A DNA stretch of 64,000 nucleotides from Tubulanus polymorphus (lineage: Eukaryota > Nemertea > Palaeonemertea > Tubulaniformes > Tubulanidae): the NCBI RefSeq assembly GCF_964204645.1, contig NC_134028.1:9527001-9591000 (forward strand). The letters are read 5' to 3'. The notes under the pieces are model-generated. The model searched no databases, was not told the origin of the DNA, and worked only from the letters and a program-made list of their open reading frames with translations. Shown piece after piece: positions 34,969 through 46,530 of the stretch. Each line of letters begins with the position of its first letter. The first letter of the stretch is position 1. A program made the position numbers and the translations under genes.

Positions 34969-37720
34969 CTATTTTTGTGTCATTAATGTCAAGGTATCGT
35001 TCGTATACGAAACTTCCTTTGAAATATCTATAAAGATTGCACTTATAGGGCTACATTCTAAAGCCACCCTCCACGACTGAATGTACTGGTCTGTCAACCT
35101 TTGTTCGACGAGTTTTAAAAAGAACAGATCATTTTGAACTTCTTGCGCTAGCCAATAATTGCTGACACCTAGGCCGTTAAGGATGTCACGCATTTTTAAG
35201 GCCCAGTTACAGGTGCGCGGGCTGTTCTGAATATCACCATAAAGCAGATTGAAAGTTTGGCGTAAAAGTGTGTTCTCCTCTGACCGCAGAATTTTTAACC
35301 AAAACTTTGCTGCCGAGATTTGTATATCTATAGACAGAAGGAAACAGCCTAGTTCACCGTAGACCTTTACATTCGGTGTCGTGGCGCGCACATTGAGTAG
35401 GTATTTACAGAATTTGACATGAACGGATTCTATATTTCTAACATTTTCAAATGCCCAGATTGGGCTACCATACATTAATACTGATTTCACTAATGAATCA
35501 AAGATATCAAGCTTGGTTTTAGGTGAAATGAGTCTCGCGTTTAGCAAATACTTCTTGAGTCCAAAGCAAGCTCTTGTACCTTGATCGGCCTGCGACTTGA
35601 TTGCAGCAGACATTTTGCCGTTATTTGACATAGTAATGCCAAGGTACTGAAAGGTTGACACCTCTTCCAGTAGGACATTGTTATAAAAACATAAAAGGGG
35701 GTTACGGTTAATTCTACGGTACCCAATTTTCATTGTCTTTGTCTTATCAGAATTCACAGATAGCTTCATCTTTTTACAATAATCATGCAGAATATCAAGC
35801 GCACCCTGCAATTCTCCGGGCGATTGGGCTAGAATGACGGTATCATCGGCGTAAAGCAAGACATATAGTTTGAATAAATTAAAGTCAATGCCTGGATGGC
35901 CATTGTTTATAAAAAATTCTTCCATGTCATTAATATAGATATTGAAAAGTACAGGCGAGATACAGTCGCCTTGCCTTACGCCAACGGTGCAGTCAAAAAA
36001 GCTAGATATGAACCCGTTGTTTTTGACACATGATTCACTGTTAGCATACATAGATTTAATTATGTTATAAACTTTGCCAGTGATACCAGCTTCCAGGATC
36101 TTTTTCCAGAGAATGTCGTGGTTCAAATAATCGAAGGCCTTAGAAAAATCTACGAATGCCATACACGCATTTTTCATTTTCTTCGTTATACAGTGGTCGA
36201 TGATTGAAGATAATACAAAGGATTGATTTATAGTACCATTATTTGGCCTAAAACCGGCCTGTGCATTATTTAATACTTGGTGTGCCTCTAACCATTGTAT
36301 AATGCGTGTATTCAGAATAATTGAAAATATTTTTCCGAAGCAGCTCAAAACGGTGATACTTCTATAATTGTTTGGGTCGGAAGTCATCCCTTTCTTATGA
36401 ATGGGTGTAATGCAGCCACTGCTCCAATTTTGTGGGTAAATACCTGATTGAAGGATGACATTGAAAAAAATGGTCAGCACAGGTGTTAGGGTTTCAGAGG
36501 CAGTTATAAGCATTTCTGGTAGGATATTATCAAGACCCGGTGATTTGCCTTTTTTTAGATTTCTTATCGCTCTTATAACTTCATCTCTAGTTATGGGGAT
36601 GTCTAGATCGTGAGGCATATTAATAGCTTCCGTATCATTTTCAGTAAGCAAAAGATCAGGATCAATGTCATCGTTTGATTCAGATTGAATTATTCCGCGA
36701 AAAAATGTTTCGAATTCAGCTAAGTTTGGGCAGTTCTCATTTTTATCTGCGTTTCGAGTTTCAAATGACTTTAAAATCTTCCAAAAAGACTTAGTGTCAT
36801 TCTGAGATAAAGCATTTGTAAGTTTTTTAGCTATCTTTTTCTCGTAGCGGAGTTTTGCTTTAGATATTGTCTTTCTATAACGCTTACGTTTGGTTTGTAA
36901 GTCTCGTAGATTGTTTAGATTGGGTTGGTTGTGGTAGAGGCGATTCGCTTTGCTGAATTTATTCCAGGCTATGGAGCAATTTCTATTAAACCAACGACGT
37001 CTTACCCGGCGTCTGATTGGTCCCGCCGCATGGCGAGTATTTCCGTCATACCAGGACAATAAGAGATCGGTTATATTATTAGTAGCTTCGTTGACGTCAT
37101 TTGCATTAGGAGATTCTAAAAAGATTAAATTATCCATGCAGTGGGTTAGTTGATTTATGAAATCATCGTTTTGGACGGTTTCTAAGAATCTGTTCTCTGT
37201 TAGTTTGTTCCAGGTTATACGCTCCGGTAAGGCATTATACTCTGGATTACTATGTAAAGAACCGTGGTCAGTGTGCCGTGGTTCTAAGCTTTTACCGATA
37301 GAAACAAAAACCGTGGCATGATCTGTGAAATGATTTAAATCGGAGATTTCAAAATCTCGTATAATGCGTAGTGCATCTGAGTTTACTAAGCAATAGTCCA
37401 CCGTACTCTTTCCATTCGGTTGAAAACATGTGAATTTACCCAAATCTTTATCATTAAACGCTCTTCCGTTAAGAATGAAAGATTGGGTACTTTTACATAA
37501 TTCTAATAGATCGTTCCCATAATTATTGCAAATTTCATCACACGAGCTTCTTTGTATGCTAAGATTAATATTGTTTTCTAAATATATCAAATTGTTATTA
37601 TTGAATAGATTTTCATTAGCATCTGTTTCATTACCAATTTCATCTACAATGAGACCCGATTTATTTGCCGTTCTGGAATTGAAGTCTCCGAGGACGAGTC
37701 GATTGAGTACGCCAGAATTT
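34969..37720 (-). pseudogene. LINE B ORF2: endonuclease C-half and reverse transcriptase
   Basis: The longest ORF in the window: 873 codons to 37590, and the same frame is open on to GDFNSR at about 37690. Blocks: GDFNSR and VDYCLVNS (endonuclease), KGKSPGLDNILPEML, DPNNYRSITVLSCFGK, NAQAGFRPNNGT, CMAFVDFSKAFDYLNHD, GVRQGDCISPVLFNIYIND, catalytic LYADDTVILAQS, VNSDKTKTMKIGY. The RT core looks intact, so decay is recent compared with LINE C. It ends at TAG (34969) a few codons before the zinc finger, which continues in another frame to about 34790. Confidence 0.85.
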
Positions 37721-38145
37721 CAATTTCTAATATAGTCATTGTATCCGCTTGTGCGCGGCTGATATGAACGGGCGATACATAGGCCAAATATATAAAAGTG
37801 TCCTCGTTCAGGCGTGAAACCGTCTTATCAAGTTTAATCCAGAGATAGTCCGCGTTGTCGGATTTTAAAAGTTTTATCCCGGTTTTCAGTTCATTGCGGT
37901 TAAAGCAGCAGACCACCGGAATTACGTTTCGCGCGCGATTTTTTCTTTCTTGTCTGTTGAAAATATGAGAATCCATCTGGTGTTTGGAACGCTGTTTCCG
38001 CGGAATTCCATGTTTCTGATATCAGCACGATATCATTATTATTGAATAAGTTGAGAACGTCGGATAGCTCAAGTTTGCAAATTCTGACATTGTTATTTCT
38101 GTTGAATAGGCCGTGAATGTTTACGTGGCATATTTTTATCACCGC
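37644..38145 (-). pseudogene. LINE B ORF2 endonuclease N-half, frameshifted
   Basis: The first frame gives ICHVNIHGL, NNDIVLISETWN, and RNSGGLLL (38142-37900), the opening strands of an APE-type endonuclease. The next frame gives DYLWIKLDK and IYLAYVSPV (to about 37710). Two frameshifts break it from the main ORF. Confidence 0.7.
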
Positions 38146-38297
38146 ACTTTTTGGATCCTAACATGGTGTCGGGTTGGTTTGGACTCTTTCTTGCAAATTT
38201 TCCGCAGTGGGGGCATGGGGTGTAGGTTTTTCGCAGGTGAATTCGCTGCCGTTTCCTTTGTACAGTTTACCGTCGATGTAAAGCTTCCCTTCCCAAT

Positions 38298-39128
38298 TTA
38301 TGTAGGCTTTACGTCCAGATGTTGTAGCCTTTCTTTTATTGGGATTAGTTGTTTTATTGTTGCTCTCGTTTCGGGACAGAAATCTTCACCGATTGAGATT
38401 CCAGAGCCTTTCAGCTTGTAGGCATTTCTTCGTACCTTTTCTCGGTCCCGGTAGTTTTGAAACCGAGCAATAATTCCTCTCGCTTTACTGGTTTTTCGAG
38501 ATAGACGGTGGGCGCGTTGTAGGCAAATCTCGTCGGGATTCGTAATCCCTAGTTCGTGGTCTTTGATGATTTTTCTTACGATTTCGTCGCAGTTTTCAGG
38601 TTGATTTTCGTCTGTTGATTCCGGTACACCGTAAATGATGAGATTTTCTCGTCTATTGTAATTCTCGAGAGAATTTAAGCGGGAAGTTAGTTTTTGATTT
38701 TCTTTTAAGATGGATTGAAGTGTGTCTGTATTTTCTCGCATATCTCGACGGATTATATCGTTTTCGACACGGGTATTGATCACAGAGTTTTTTGTCGCCG
38801 TGATTTCATTTTCAACCTTTAACACCCTTTCCGAGAGATTGGCCATCGAACTGGATATATCGTTTATTTTGCTGTGTAGGTTCGGGAGAACGCTCATCTT
38901 GTCTAAGAGAGTTTGGAACATTTGGTCAATTTTGGATTCGAGTTTTTGACAGCTCTTACACGGATCGTTAATTACATGGCGGGTGATTATACTTCCTGTT
39001 TCAATGTCTAGGTAGTCAAGTGACCCACCGTTGCATAATTCGGGACTTCGGTGGAGAAGGCGTCGTTTATCCCCTGGCCTTGGGTCGGTAGCTCTATTGT
39101 CGGGAGTTACGTTCATGTTGTTCGCCAT
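38298..39128 (-). CDS. LINE B ORF1 (coiled coil plus RRM-like domain)
   Basis: 276 codons, intact. The N terminus is followed by a CKSC motif and a long heptad-rich coiled coil (about residues 60-150, with LPNLHSKINDI and VLKVENEI). The RRM-like part is LENYNRRENLIIYGVPES ... RAHRLSRK ... GIIARFQNYRDREKVRR, and the C-terminal domain is GISIGEDFCPETR. This is the L1-type ORF1p plan: trimerising coiled coil, RRM, CTD; it binds element RNA. It ends about 150 bp before the first ORF2 frame. Confidence 0.8.
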   Translation of the reverse strand: MANNMNVTPDNRATDPRPGDKRRLLHRSPELCNGGSLDYLDIETGSIITRHVINDPCKSCQKLESKIDQMFQTLLDKMSVLPNLHSKINDISSSMANLSERVLKVENEITATKNSVINTRVENDIIRRDMRENTDTLQSILKENQKLTSRLNSLENYNRRENLIIYGVPESTDENQPENCDEIVRKIIKDHELGITNPDEICLQRAHRLSRKTSKARGIIARFQNYRDREKVRRNAYKLKGSGISIGEDFCPETRATIKQLIPIKERLQHLDVKPT

Positions 39129-39925
39129 TATGTCGATCGATTATGTTGTTGTTGACGTATTCCATAGTTAGCACATTTTGTCAAATATACTACGTACCAG
39201 CTTTACTAGATTTTGAAATGTTCAAAGTATTCAAACTACTTGTTTTCTGAAGGCGTAGCTCAGCAAAAGTTATCTGAGCTCACTCACTTTTGTGTAGACT
39301 TTTGGTCCGTTATAGTCCAGAAGAGTATGGGTGGTGTAGGAACCACAGAAAATAACTTTTGTAGGAGAGATCTACATCGTACTACCAGCTATCCGCCATC
39401 TTGAATTTATAAATTTGTTTCTTGTTTACGGATAGTCATAATACAGTGCAGAAATTGTTTCCTTTTTTTCTGTAATCAAACCAATGTTGTATAAAAAATT
39501 TTGTGAGCGTTGCAAAATTATTTCGCAGAAATGACGGGCAATTAGGTGAACATACTAATATTGGTCGTTAGATTTCCTTTAATACGGTTTTCCAATTTTA
39601 CAGGTTTTCTAGAAACAAATTGAAACCAATTCCTGCCGAACAAAACTTTGATTTATAAACAAAATTCACGATTAAGATGGAAATTCAGATACTTACCCAA
39701 TTACATTTCATATAACCATCCTGCTGACAAAGAAAATAATAATCTTCACTGCATAGATTTAGAATTTTTTTCTATGAGAAATTATACTCGTTTCTGTTCT
39801 TGGCATCTGTTGCCTAGAAAAAAAGTAATTTCGGATAAGTTTGCAGGAGAATTGTATCGCTACTGGTTTCGAGGCTGGGCTCTCTACGGTACATACTATA
39901 ATTCGGCAGATCTTCAATGACCTTT

Positions 39926-40090
39926 TATTAGGGTTTCTGCTGCTTTCGCAGAAACACTCTTGTAATTCTGTTGATTATTGTTATTGTTTGTTGTTAAATT
40001 TTCCACTTTCCAGCCAAAAAGTTTTCATAAAATGTAACTCCTCTCAGATTCGACTACTAACAGCTTGTAAACGTAATTTTCAATTATGAC
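39926..40090 (+). repeat. Dispersed repeat R1, copy 1
   Basis: Begins with the hairpin AGGGTTTCTGC / GCAGAAAC, then CTCTTGTAATTCTGTTGATT and an ATT/GTT-rich run. It shares this order and later blocks (CAGATTCG, GACAGCTT-like) with the copy inside LINE C. Confidence 0.65.
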
Positions 40091-40170
40091 AAAAATTTAA
40101 CTTAGCACCCGAAAATTTCGAATTTGCGTATAGTAATCTATTATGAATTAATCCTGCGTTATTTCCGGAT

Positions 40171-40545
40171 CTAAACAGCGACAAGAATGTCGCAATGAAT
40201 CGTCAACCATTGATTAATTGAAGTAATATACTTAGAAAGAAGGGAATTATGCGGAGAAAAGCCATTATTTAAATTGGTACTAATATCTGAGTGACGAGTT
40301 ATTAGGGCACACTCAACTATGTGGCGTTTAGTGTAATTGCTGGAAGTATAAATAATTTCGGCTTTATCAAAATTAAAACGATGACCAGTGTTCCAAACGT
40401 GATTGGCTACGCCACTTGCCGGTTTTTGATTTATTATATCCTTTTTGTGTTCCGAAATTCGAGTTTTTAAATCACGACCAGTTTCTCCAAAGTAAATTTT
40501 ATCAAAGCCAAAACAAGGAATTTTGTAAACTCCGCAGTCCAAAGG
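40171..40545 (-). pseudogene. Penelope-like element, GIY-YIG endonuclease (minus copy)
   Basis: 123 codons: VYKIPCFGFDKIYFGETGRD, LKTRISEHKKDI, VANHVWNTGHRFNF, HIVECALITRHSD. This is the C-terminal GIY-YIG nuclease of Penelope-like retroelements; both the (V)Y and YFGETGR halves and the Arg of TRISEHK are visible. The RT upstream is absent, so the copy is 5' truncated. It lies head-to-head with a plus-strand copy beginning at about 40552. Confidence 0.85.
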
Positions 40546-40664
40546 TTAGATTACTCGTCACTCAGATATTAGTACCAATTTAGTTTATTGGTTTATTTAC
40601 TCCACAATTATACAATTGCACAGAGAACAAAATTATTTGACAATATACATTGCAACATATAACA

Positions 40665-41710
40665 TTAGAAATGTATTAAACATTTGCGTATATACAACGC
40701 CAGTTTTTTAAGGGTTTGGCAATTTGAGTTGAACAAATCATACAACTTTACGTTATTGGGGAATCTCCAATAACGCTCCGGGATGTATTTAGCTCTGGAT
40801 TCCTGGAAGTACGGGCAGACGAGTAAAAAGTGATATTCATCCCCCACTGCCTCTAAATCACACTTTTGGCACAGCCTATTGGCACGGGCAATTCCACGCC
40901 ACCGCCCAACTTCCACCGGTAGCCTGTGAGCTGAGCATCTAAATCTACATAAAGTTAACTGGTCCCTAGGAGTTAATTGAGTTAGATACTTTTCCATTTC
41001 GAAACGGCATTTGATTGTTAAATACGTAAGAGCCATAGTGGAATCAGTAAGTTTTGCATGCCACACTTGCATAAACTGATCCTGCAATCTCTGTTTAAGT
41101 ATCAGACTCAAGTAATTCACGTTTGGAATATTTTGATTTTCCCAAATATATCCGAGCCCGTTTCGGAGCAAAATGTTCTTCACAAAATCCATCCAAGAGT
41201 TAGCTTGACCATCAATATAGCTATTATAAACACAACTGTAAACCTTTGACGATAATTTTTCATCAGTTATTAATTTTGCCCAAAAATTGACAATTCTGAG
41301 CTGCACGTAAACTTCGAGAGGAAAACGACCAAGTTCCCCATAGACAAATGAGCTATTAGTAGATTTCTTTAACTTGAGTAAATATTTAAAAAATTTCAGC
41401 TACACGCATTCAAGAACTCGGAGATTTTCGTAACCCCAAATTTCACATCCAAATAATAGAATTGCTAATACCATGCTATCATATAACTTTAAACTAACAT
41501 CAACGTCTAGTGAATATTCGCTAACCTTTCTTTTAAAACAGAGAACATAGCCCGCTGCGCTTGGCTTGCTAACGCTTTTCGGCACTGAACAAAAGACCCG
41601 GTATGGGAGAATAGTATACACAAATACTTATCGTTATATACTAACTCCAACACTCGACCGTTTATGTTAAACTCCGGAGGGTTTCGGAGTCTTCGTTTCG
41701 AGAATATCAT
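40665..41710 (-). pseudogene. LINE C RT thumb and C-terminal finger
   Basis: 41400-41710 holds FSKRRLRNPPEFNINGR and ASQAQRAMFSVLK in two frames. 40665-41306 (213 codons) holds LCRFRCSAHRLPVEVGRW and CQKCDLEAVGDEYHFLLVCP, the same finger as LINE A but with the upstream segment that LINE A has lost. Confidence 0.8.
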
Positions 41711-42230
41711 TAGGGTTTTCTGACTTTCGTCGAAAACCCTCTTGCAATTCTGTTGATTATTATTATTATTTATTTTCCGCCGATTTCGTCAAATAAAATT
41801 CATCTTCATTCAGATTCGGCATCTGACAGCTTCGAAACGAAATGTATAAATTGATACTGTAATAACGGTCTCTCTGAACCAACAGATTGTCTGAATGTAC
41901 TTTCCATCTTATTTGAAACTTAAAATTACTTATTAGGTTACTGTAAATAAAGAATTGAATTGAATTGTTAGACAACAAGCACCGGCGAAATAACAGTTTG
42001 TGACGTCATTTAGTAAGTAAATAAAGGAGGGCTCCGAGAATTTCCAAATCACGGGGACTATACTGGGGTTAGACCATTCAACCAAAAAGAGGATTGCTCC
42101 GATAATATCCAAATCATCTCATTTTATTTTTTCCATCGAATACCCGGTAATTAATTTTTCCTTTCGATCACATGCATCCAGAAAACCCGTTATCGCTGCT
42201 TTGCAGCTGTATTTTTTTCGCAATTTATTA
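41709..42230 (+). repeat. Insertion in LINE C including repeat R1, copy 2
   Basis: Interrupts the RT between WKL and MIFSKRRLRNPPEF. It starts with the hairpin AGGGTTTTC / GAAAACCCT and CTCTTGCAATTCTGTTGATT, matching R1 copy 1. R1 covers about 41709-41970; the rest is unclassified. Confidence 0.7.
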
Positions 42231-42678
42231 GTAACTTCCATTCTTTACAATAAACATGCAGGTTGTCAATCAATTTCTGAAGTCCCTGTGGACTCTCGCT
42301 CATAAGTACTGTATCGTCTAAGTACATAAGGATCATCAATTTGACCCATGCATCATTACGCATGCGCAGATTTAGGGAGGGACAATTTTGGGCATCTTAA
42401 TAGCCTTCCAGATCATTTAAAAATATTGAAAAGAGCACGGGGGACAAGTTTTCTCCCTGTCTGACACCCATAAAACTTTCAAAGGCATCTGTTTTACTAC
42501 CATTATAAAATACACATGACTTGATGCCCTGGTATATGCTATATATTACATTTAGAACTTTGCCCGTAACACCACTATTGATCATCTTATGCCACAAAGC
42601 CTTTCTCCATATGCTTTCAAAAGCACGTTTGTAATCTACAAAAATGCAGTAAAGCTTGCGATTACTATTCAAAAACAT
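42210..42678 (-). pseudogene. LINE C RT catalytic part
   Basis: YCIFVDYKRAFESIWRKALW and MGVRQGENLSPVLFSIFLND, then after a stop the catalytic-site frame MYLDDTVLMSESPQG and WKL, where the R1-bearing insertion begins. Confidence 0.75.
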
Positions 42679-42680
42679 AT

Positions 42681-43578
42681 CTACAAGTATATATGGTCCA
42701 GAATACTGTGTTTTTGTCTGAAACCTGCTTGATTTTCCAGTAGTATATTGTTCGTCTCTAGGTAATTAGTTAGCCGGTTGTTAATGACACTAGTAAAAAG
42801 TTTGCCTACATTGCTCAACAAAGTCACGCCCCTATAGGTACTTGGGTCATCGGCACTACCCTTTTGTTTGTAAATAGGTATAATCATTCCGTTTAACCAT
42901 GGTTCGGGGATATTACCTGTATCAAGGACAATGTTAAAAAGACACATAAGTGTTGGTAATAAACTCTCCTCGGCCGATTTTAAGAAATCGTTAGGGATTT
43001 TGTCCGTACCACATGCCTTAAAGTTTTTTAATTTATTTATACTCTTTAATATTTCATCCCCGTTAATAGGTTGATTTAAAGGGGTTTGGTCATAGTTATT
43101 GCCGTTAAAGTCTTCGACGTTATGAAGCGGTGGTTCACTTCCATCCAGCACGGGACGCTCGTTCATAGATTTGAAGTGTTTTAGGAAATCAGCGCTTGAG
43201 GCATTACACGTGTTATTGTGGTTCTTCTTGAAATAGTTCCAGAAGTTGTGAGGGTCAGATTTTGACAGTGAACGTATTTTCTCGTTGAAAAACCCTTTTC
43301 CTATCACTATTCCATTTGTGAATGGCGTTTTTGTATTTACGGAACGCACGGTTCATTATGGAATAATTATTACGTGAGGGTAAATATGAGTATGTTCTTT
43401 TTGCACGACGATAATCCAACCTGGTGTTTCTAACGACTTCGTTTTGGGTAGCCTTGGCTGGTGGCCGAGGTTTCGATTTACGTTTGACAATTCGTTTCCC
43501 CATTACTTTAACGGCCGATTGTAACATAACAACACAAAGCCGTTCATTGGCTTTGCTGGCGTTCAATGACCCATTCAT
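42681..43578 (-). pseudogene. LINE C linker and RT N-part
   Basis: Two overlapping frames (43255-43578 and 42681-43349) with RRAKRTYSYL, DPHNFWNYFKK, ACGTDKIPNDFL, STYRGVTLLSNVGK, NQAGFRQKHSILDHIYL. A frameshift lies near 43300. Confidence 0.75.
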
Positions 43579-44364
43579 CAGGTTTTTATTTCAATAAGAA
43601 CCGTTGAATTCCTCGAAATGACTTGTGCAAATTGGTCTTTTTTATCTGGGTCCCAGTTCACTACCTCCTCCGGTTCAACATTTTGAGAACCAGTTACAAC
43701 TGGCGCTGATGTCTTAAGTTGTAAATGCGTCACGATGGCACTATGTACGTCGGAAAGTAACCGGTCGAATTCCATTACCTCTAGCCGCTTTACATAGTTT
43801 ATAAGGTACGATGACGAAATCATGTAGTCGACAATATGTTCATTATCTCCTTTATGGCACGTAAAATCACCAAGTGTTAAATCAGGGGCTATACGACCAT
43901 TCAGGATAACGATTGAATGGTTTTTACATAGTTCCACCAACCGTAAACCGTAGTTGTTAATAGAAAGATCTTTTGTTTTACGTCTGGTAATATTAAGGGA
44001 ATTTAATATTTGTACACAAGTATTGGTGTCTGCAAAAACCTCGTTTTCGAATTCTAGCCCTTGTGTTAAAAAGTCGTTTGGGTCACTATAATCAAATAGG
44101 CTTCCAGTGTACGCATTATAATTCTCTATTATTTCGAGATTCAATTTGTCAAAACACTCACTTCCACCGTAACTGCTGGATTCGGGTGGAACGTAAACAC
44201 ATCCAATCTGGATATTTTTTTCAAATCCAGTTAGCTGCTTATGAACGCGCAGCCACAGAATTAATTTACTTTCGCTGTCAATAGGACACGCATGTGGAGC
44301 TAAGTTCAGTCTAACGGCGATCGCTATAGCTCCTGAACGGAACGATGATATTTTTTTCCGGTTC
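43578..44364 (-). pseudogene. LINE C endonuclease domain
   Basis: FRSGAIAIAVR, IQIGCVYVPPESSSYGG, NNYGLRLVELCKN, GDFTCHKGDNEHIVDY parallel LINE A. The segment that holds ISGDFNS in LINE A is missing between IIENY and NAYTG, so the nuclease lacks a catalytic block. Confidence 0.75.
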
Positions 44365-44507
44365 TTAATGGCTTTTCTCCGCATAATTCCCTTCTTTCTA
44401 AGTATATTACTTCATGCCTTGCCAAACACTAATTACTTACTCACTCACCAATTTACTCAATTAACCTGTCCTCCTCTGTATATATACCCCTGTTTTTAGT
44501 CTATATC

Positions 44508-44556
44508 TCATACCTGACGATGATTTCTAAGGGTGAGATCGAAACGTCGTGTCTTT
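44508..44556 (+). ncRNA. Hammerhead-like motif in Penelope 3' region
   Basis: CTGACGA (44514-44520) and GAAACGTC (44541-44548) flank a 6-bp stem GATTTC / GAGATC with a 7-nt loop. ATAC before the first box can pair with GTGT after the second (one wobble). Hammerhead ribozymes with CUGANGA and GAAACGUC are known in Penelope-like elements. One extra unpaired U lies between the first box and the stem, so activity is uncertain. Confidence 0.45.
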
Positions 44557-44600
44557 TATATATTTTAGATTGAATAAATAAATTCTGGTTTTTAAATTCT

Positions 44601-46400
44601 TTTAATCTCTAAATAGTGGGATTTTATCTTATTATCCGTTCACCACGTTTGAGTGTGGTTATCGTTCTATTAAGCGCAACTGTCTCAGATGGTGTAAGTA
44701 CTTGACGTTTTGTTTTTTTTTCTAATGCGGCATGTTTACAATATTTGGATTAGTAATCAGTCGTGCTAACGTATATGCAGAATTGGATTCATTGTTATTA
44801 TGGGGTGATAATTCATGGGCCTCAAGAGTCCTGTTGTGAATACTATAATAGTGAATACTGGAATACTACAATCTGGATTTAACTGATTTCTGTGTACAGC
44901 ATTTCAAGCATGAATTATCCTTTATATGTTAAGCAGTTTGTGATTTACACATCATTGAACACATGTATTTATATTGGTGAGTCCTGTACTGTGGGTGAGA
45001 AATAAACTAGACGTCTTCGAATACAGTCGTTTCGTCGTTCGTTCCGAGTATACCAGGGAAGTCGTTTACACCTGTGACAAACCTTTGATTTGAAGCTCTT
45101 AGAGACTTGTTGTGGAGTAAACTGAATAGCCCTTAAAATACCAATGCCACATAGCTTAATGGTATCTATGCTTGCGAGACAGTAGTAATAGTTTTTTTTC
45201 ACGACAAACGCATGATTTAAATTGGTCTCCTAAGATATCTATCATTAACTAATTTTTACATGTGATCGCTAAATTGCTGGTGGAAAGAGGTCAGATGGCA
45301 TGAAAATCGACTGTGGCTGACTAATTGCTGCGAGTAGATCAGGCGTTGTTGTTTCAAAAGGTGGAGCCAAAATGCTTGTATCATCAGGGGTAGACAAATT
45401 ATCCGAAGATAAACGAAAACTTCACCTCGTTGATCGTCAGTTGATTTTGTTTAAGAGAATTTCTTTCAATAAAATGAAAATTTATTTCATTAATTGTATT
45501 CAAGATTGAATTTGAATTGATCTTAAAACTTAAAACCAGAGAAAGCATTCTTCAGAAATTTAAAAAATCCTAGACTCATAATCAAATTTTGTGAAGTCAG
45601 TTAAGGTCTTTTGCTCGAATCAAGCCGAGGGCTCAGGTGGCTGAAATTCAATTCTTCTATGTCCCATAATGCCGCGTTCGATGGAGTTTACGCACTGAAA
45701 AACAATGACCGCCCTGCCCCGCTGCATCTGAGGCATAAACAATTAGTTAGACAGTATTGCTTCGATGCTTTGACAAACAGACTCTTAAGCAATGACCTAT
45801 GACCTGCCAAATCAAATGTAAATTAAGAAAGAAAACAACAAAATTAATTGATCAATCAATGTCTTGCGTCTTCAAAAAAATTTCCCCGGGAAATATTAAT
45901 TTTTCTAGTCTCCACCTGCCTCGACACAAAACTTTTTCAAGTTGATGCAACTGCCATCAGCGGACCATATCTACGGTATCCCCAATGCCATTTTGACTAG
46001 ACTTGGTACATCAGTACTTTTTACGTGGCAGCCTTTATGGATCCACATATCCAGCATATTGTTGACCCAAGTTGTGCTTCTTGGAAATTGTCATATGTTA
46101 TGGACGGATTAGAATTATTTCGGTGAAATCTTTTTTACGCTTCCCAGTGCGACATATGAATCAGTTAGGCAGAAACCCATTATCGATGCTATGCAGCTAT
46201 ATTTCCTATTTTAGAGCCTCCTTTGTGCCACGTGTGGCACGAGCGTTCACACACCGCCTATTAATTTCCACAGTCGAAACGACTATAAGACTATAGTTGA
46301 ATTTCTAGTTTGTAGGTAAATTGTTTGTAGATTTTTGTTCGATGAATTATTTGTGAAACCCGAGGAAGCGTGTAGAGGAAGAGTGTACCCTAAAACAGCA
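44601..46400. other. Non-coding stretch, nothing recognised
   Basis: Short ORFs only, without family features or convincing splice context. Confidence 0.4.
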
Positions 46401-46408
46401 TAAACCCG

Positions 46409-46530
46409 TCTCGGCAGACGATTCTACTGGACCCCCACAGTTATGAGTTTCGGATCGACTCAGAGTAAACGTATTGAAAATGAGCTGACTGTAACTCAGA
46501 GTTTACTCATACTCACAACTGTGGAACCGG
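46409..46530. repeat. MITE-like inverted repeat
   Basis: CCCCACAGTTATGAGT and ACTCACAACTGTGGAACC are inverted, with inner CTCAGAGTAAAC / CTCAGAGTTTAC blocks. Confidence 0.45.

Larger units (their letters stand above)
34742..39128 (-). mobile_element. LINE B: non-LTR retrotransposon, nearly complete ORFs
   Basis: ORF1 38298-39128 and ORF2 about 38145 down to 34790. ORF2 has two frameshifts in the endonuclease (near 37915 and 37710) and stops at 34969 before the C-terminal finger (CTTCSTDEIEDEYHVLMSC in the next frame). The 3' end is cut at 34742 by the second LTR-end repeat, so its UTR is missing. It is a separate family from LINE A/C but of the same broad group. Confidence 0.85.
40584..44364 (-). 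mobile_element. LINE C: decayed non-LTR element inside a Penelope copy
   Basis: Minus strand: endonuclease 43578-44364, linker 43255-43578, RT 42681-43349 and 42210-42678, then 41400-41710, then 3' part 40665-41306. RT blocks match LINE A closely (KALWHKMIN, GVRQGENLSPVLFSI). The catalytic box reads YLDD where LINE A has YADD. An insertion at about 41712-42230 includes repeat R1. There are several frameshifts and stops. The 3' UTR starts at the Penelope junction. Confidence 0.85.
40552..44600 (+). mobile_element. Penelope-like element, plus copy split by LINE C
   Basis: 40552-40583 encodes TRHSDISTNL and 44365-44412 continues NGFSPHNSLLSKYIT. The same consecutive residues occur in the minus copy, so one plus-strand Penelope fragment was cut by LINE C. 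Its 3' UTR runs to about 44600 and contains a hammerhead-like motif and AATAAA (about 44574). The identity over the 48-bp block 44365-44412 versus 40215-40262 (inverted) is essentially complete. Confidence 0.75.
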
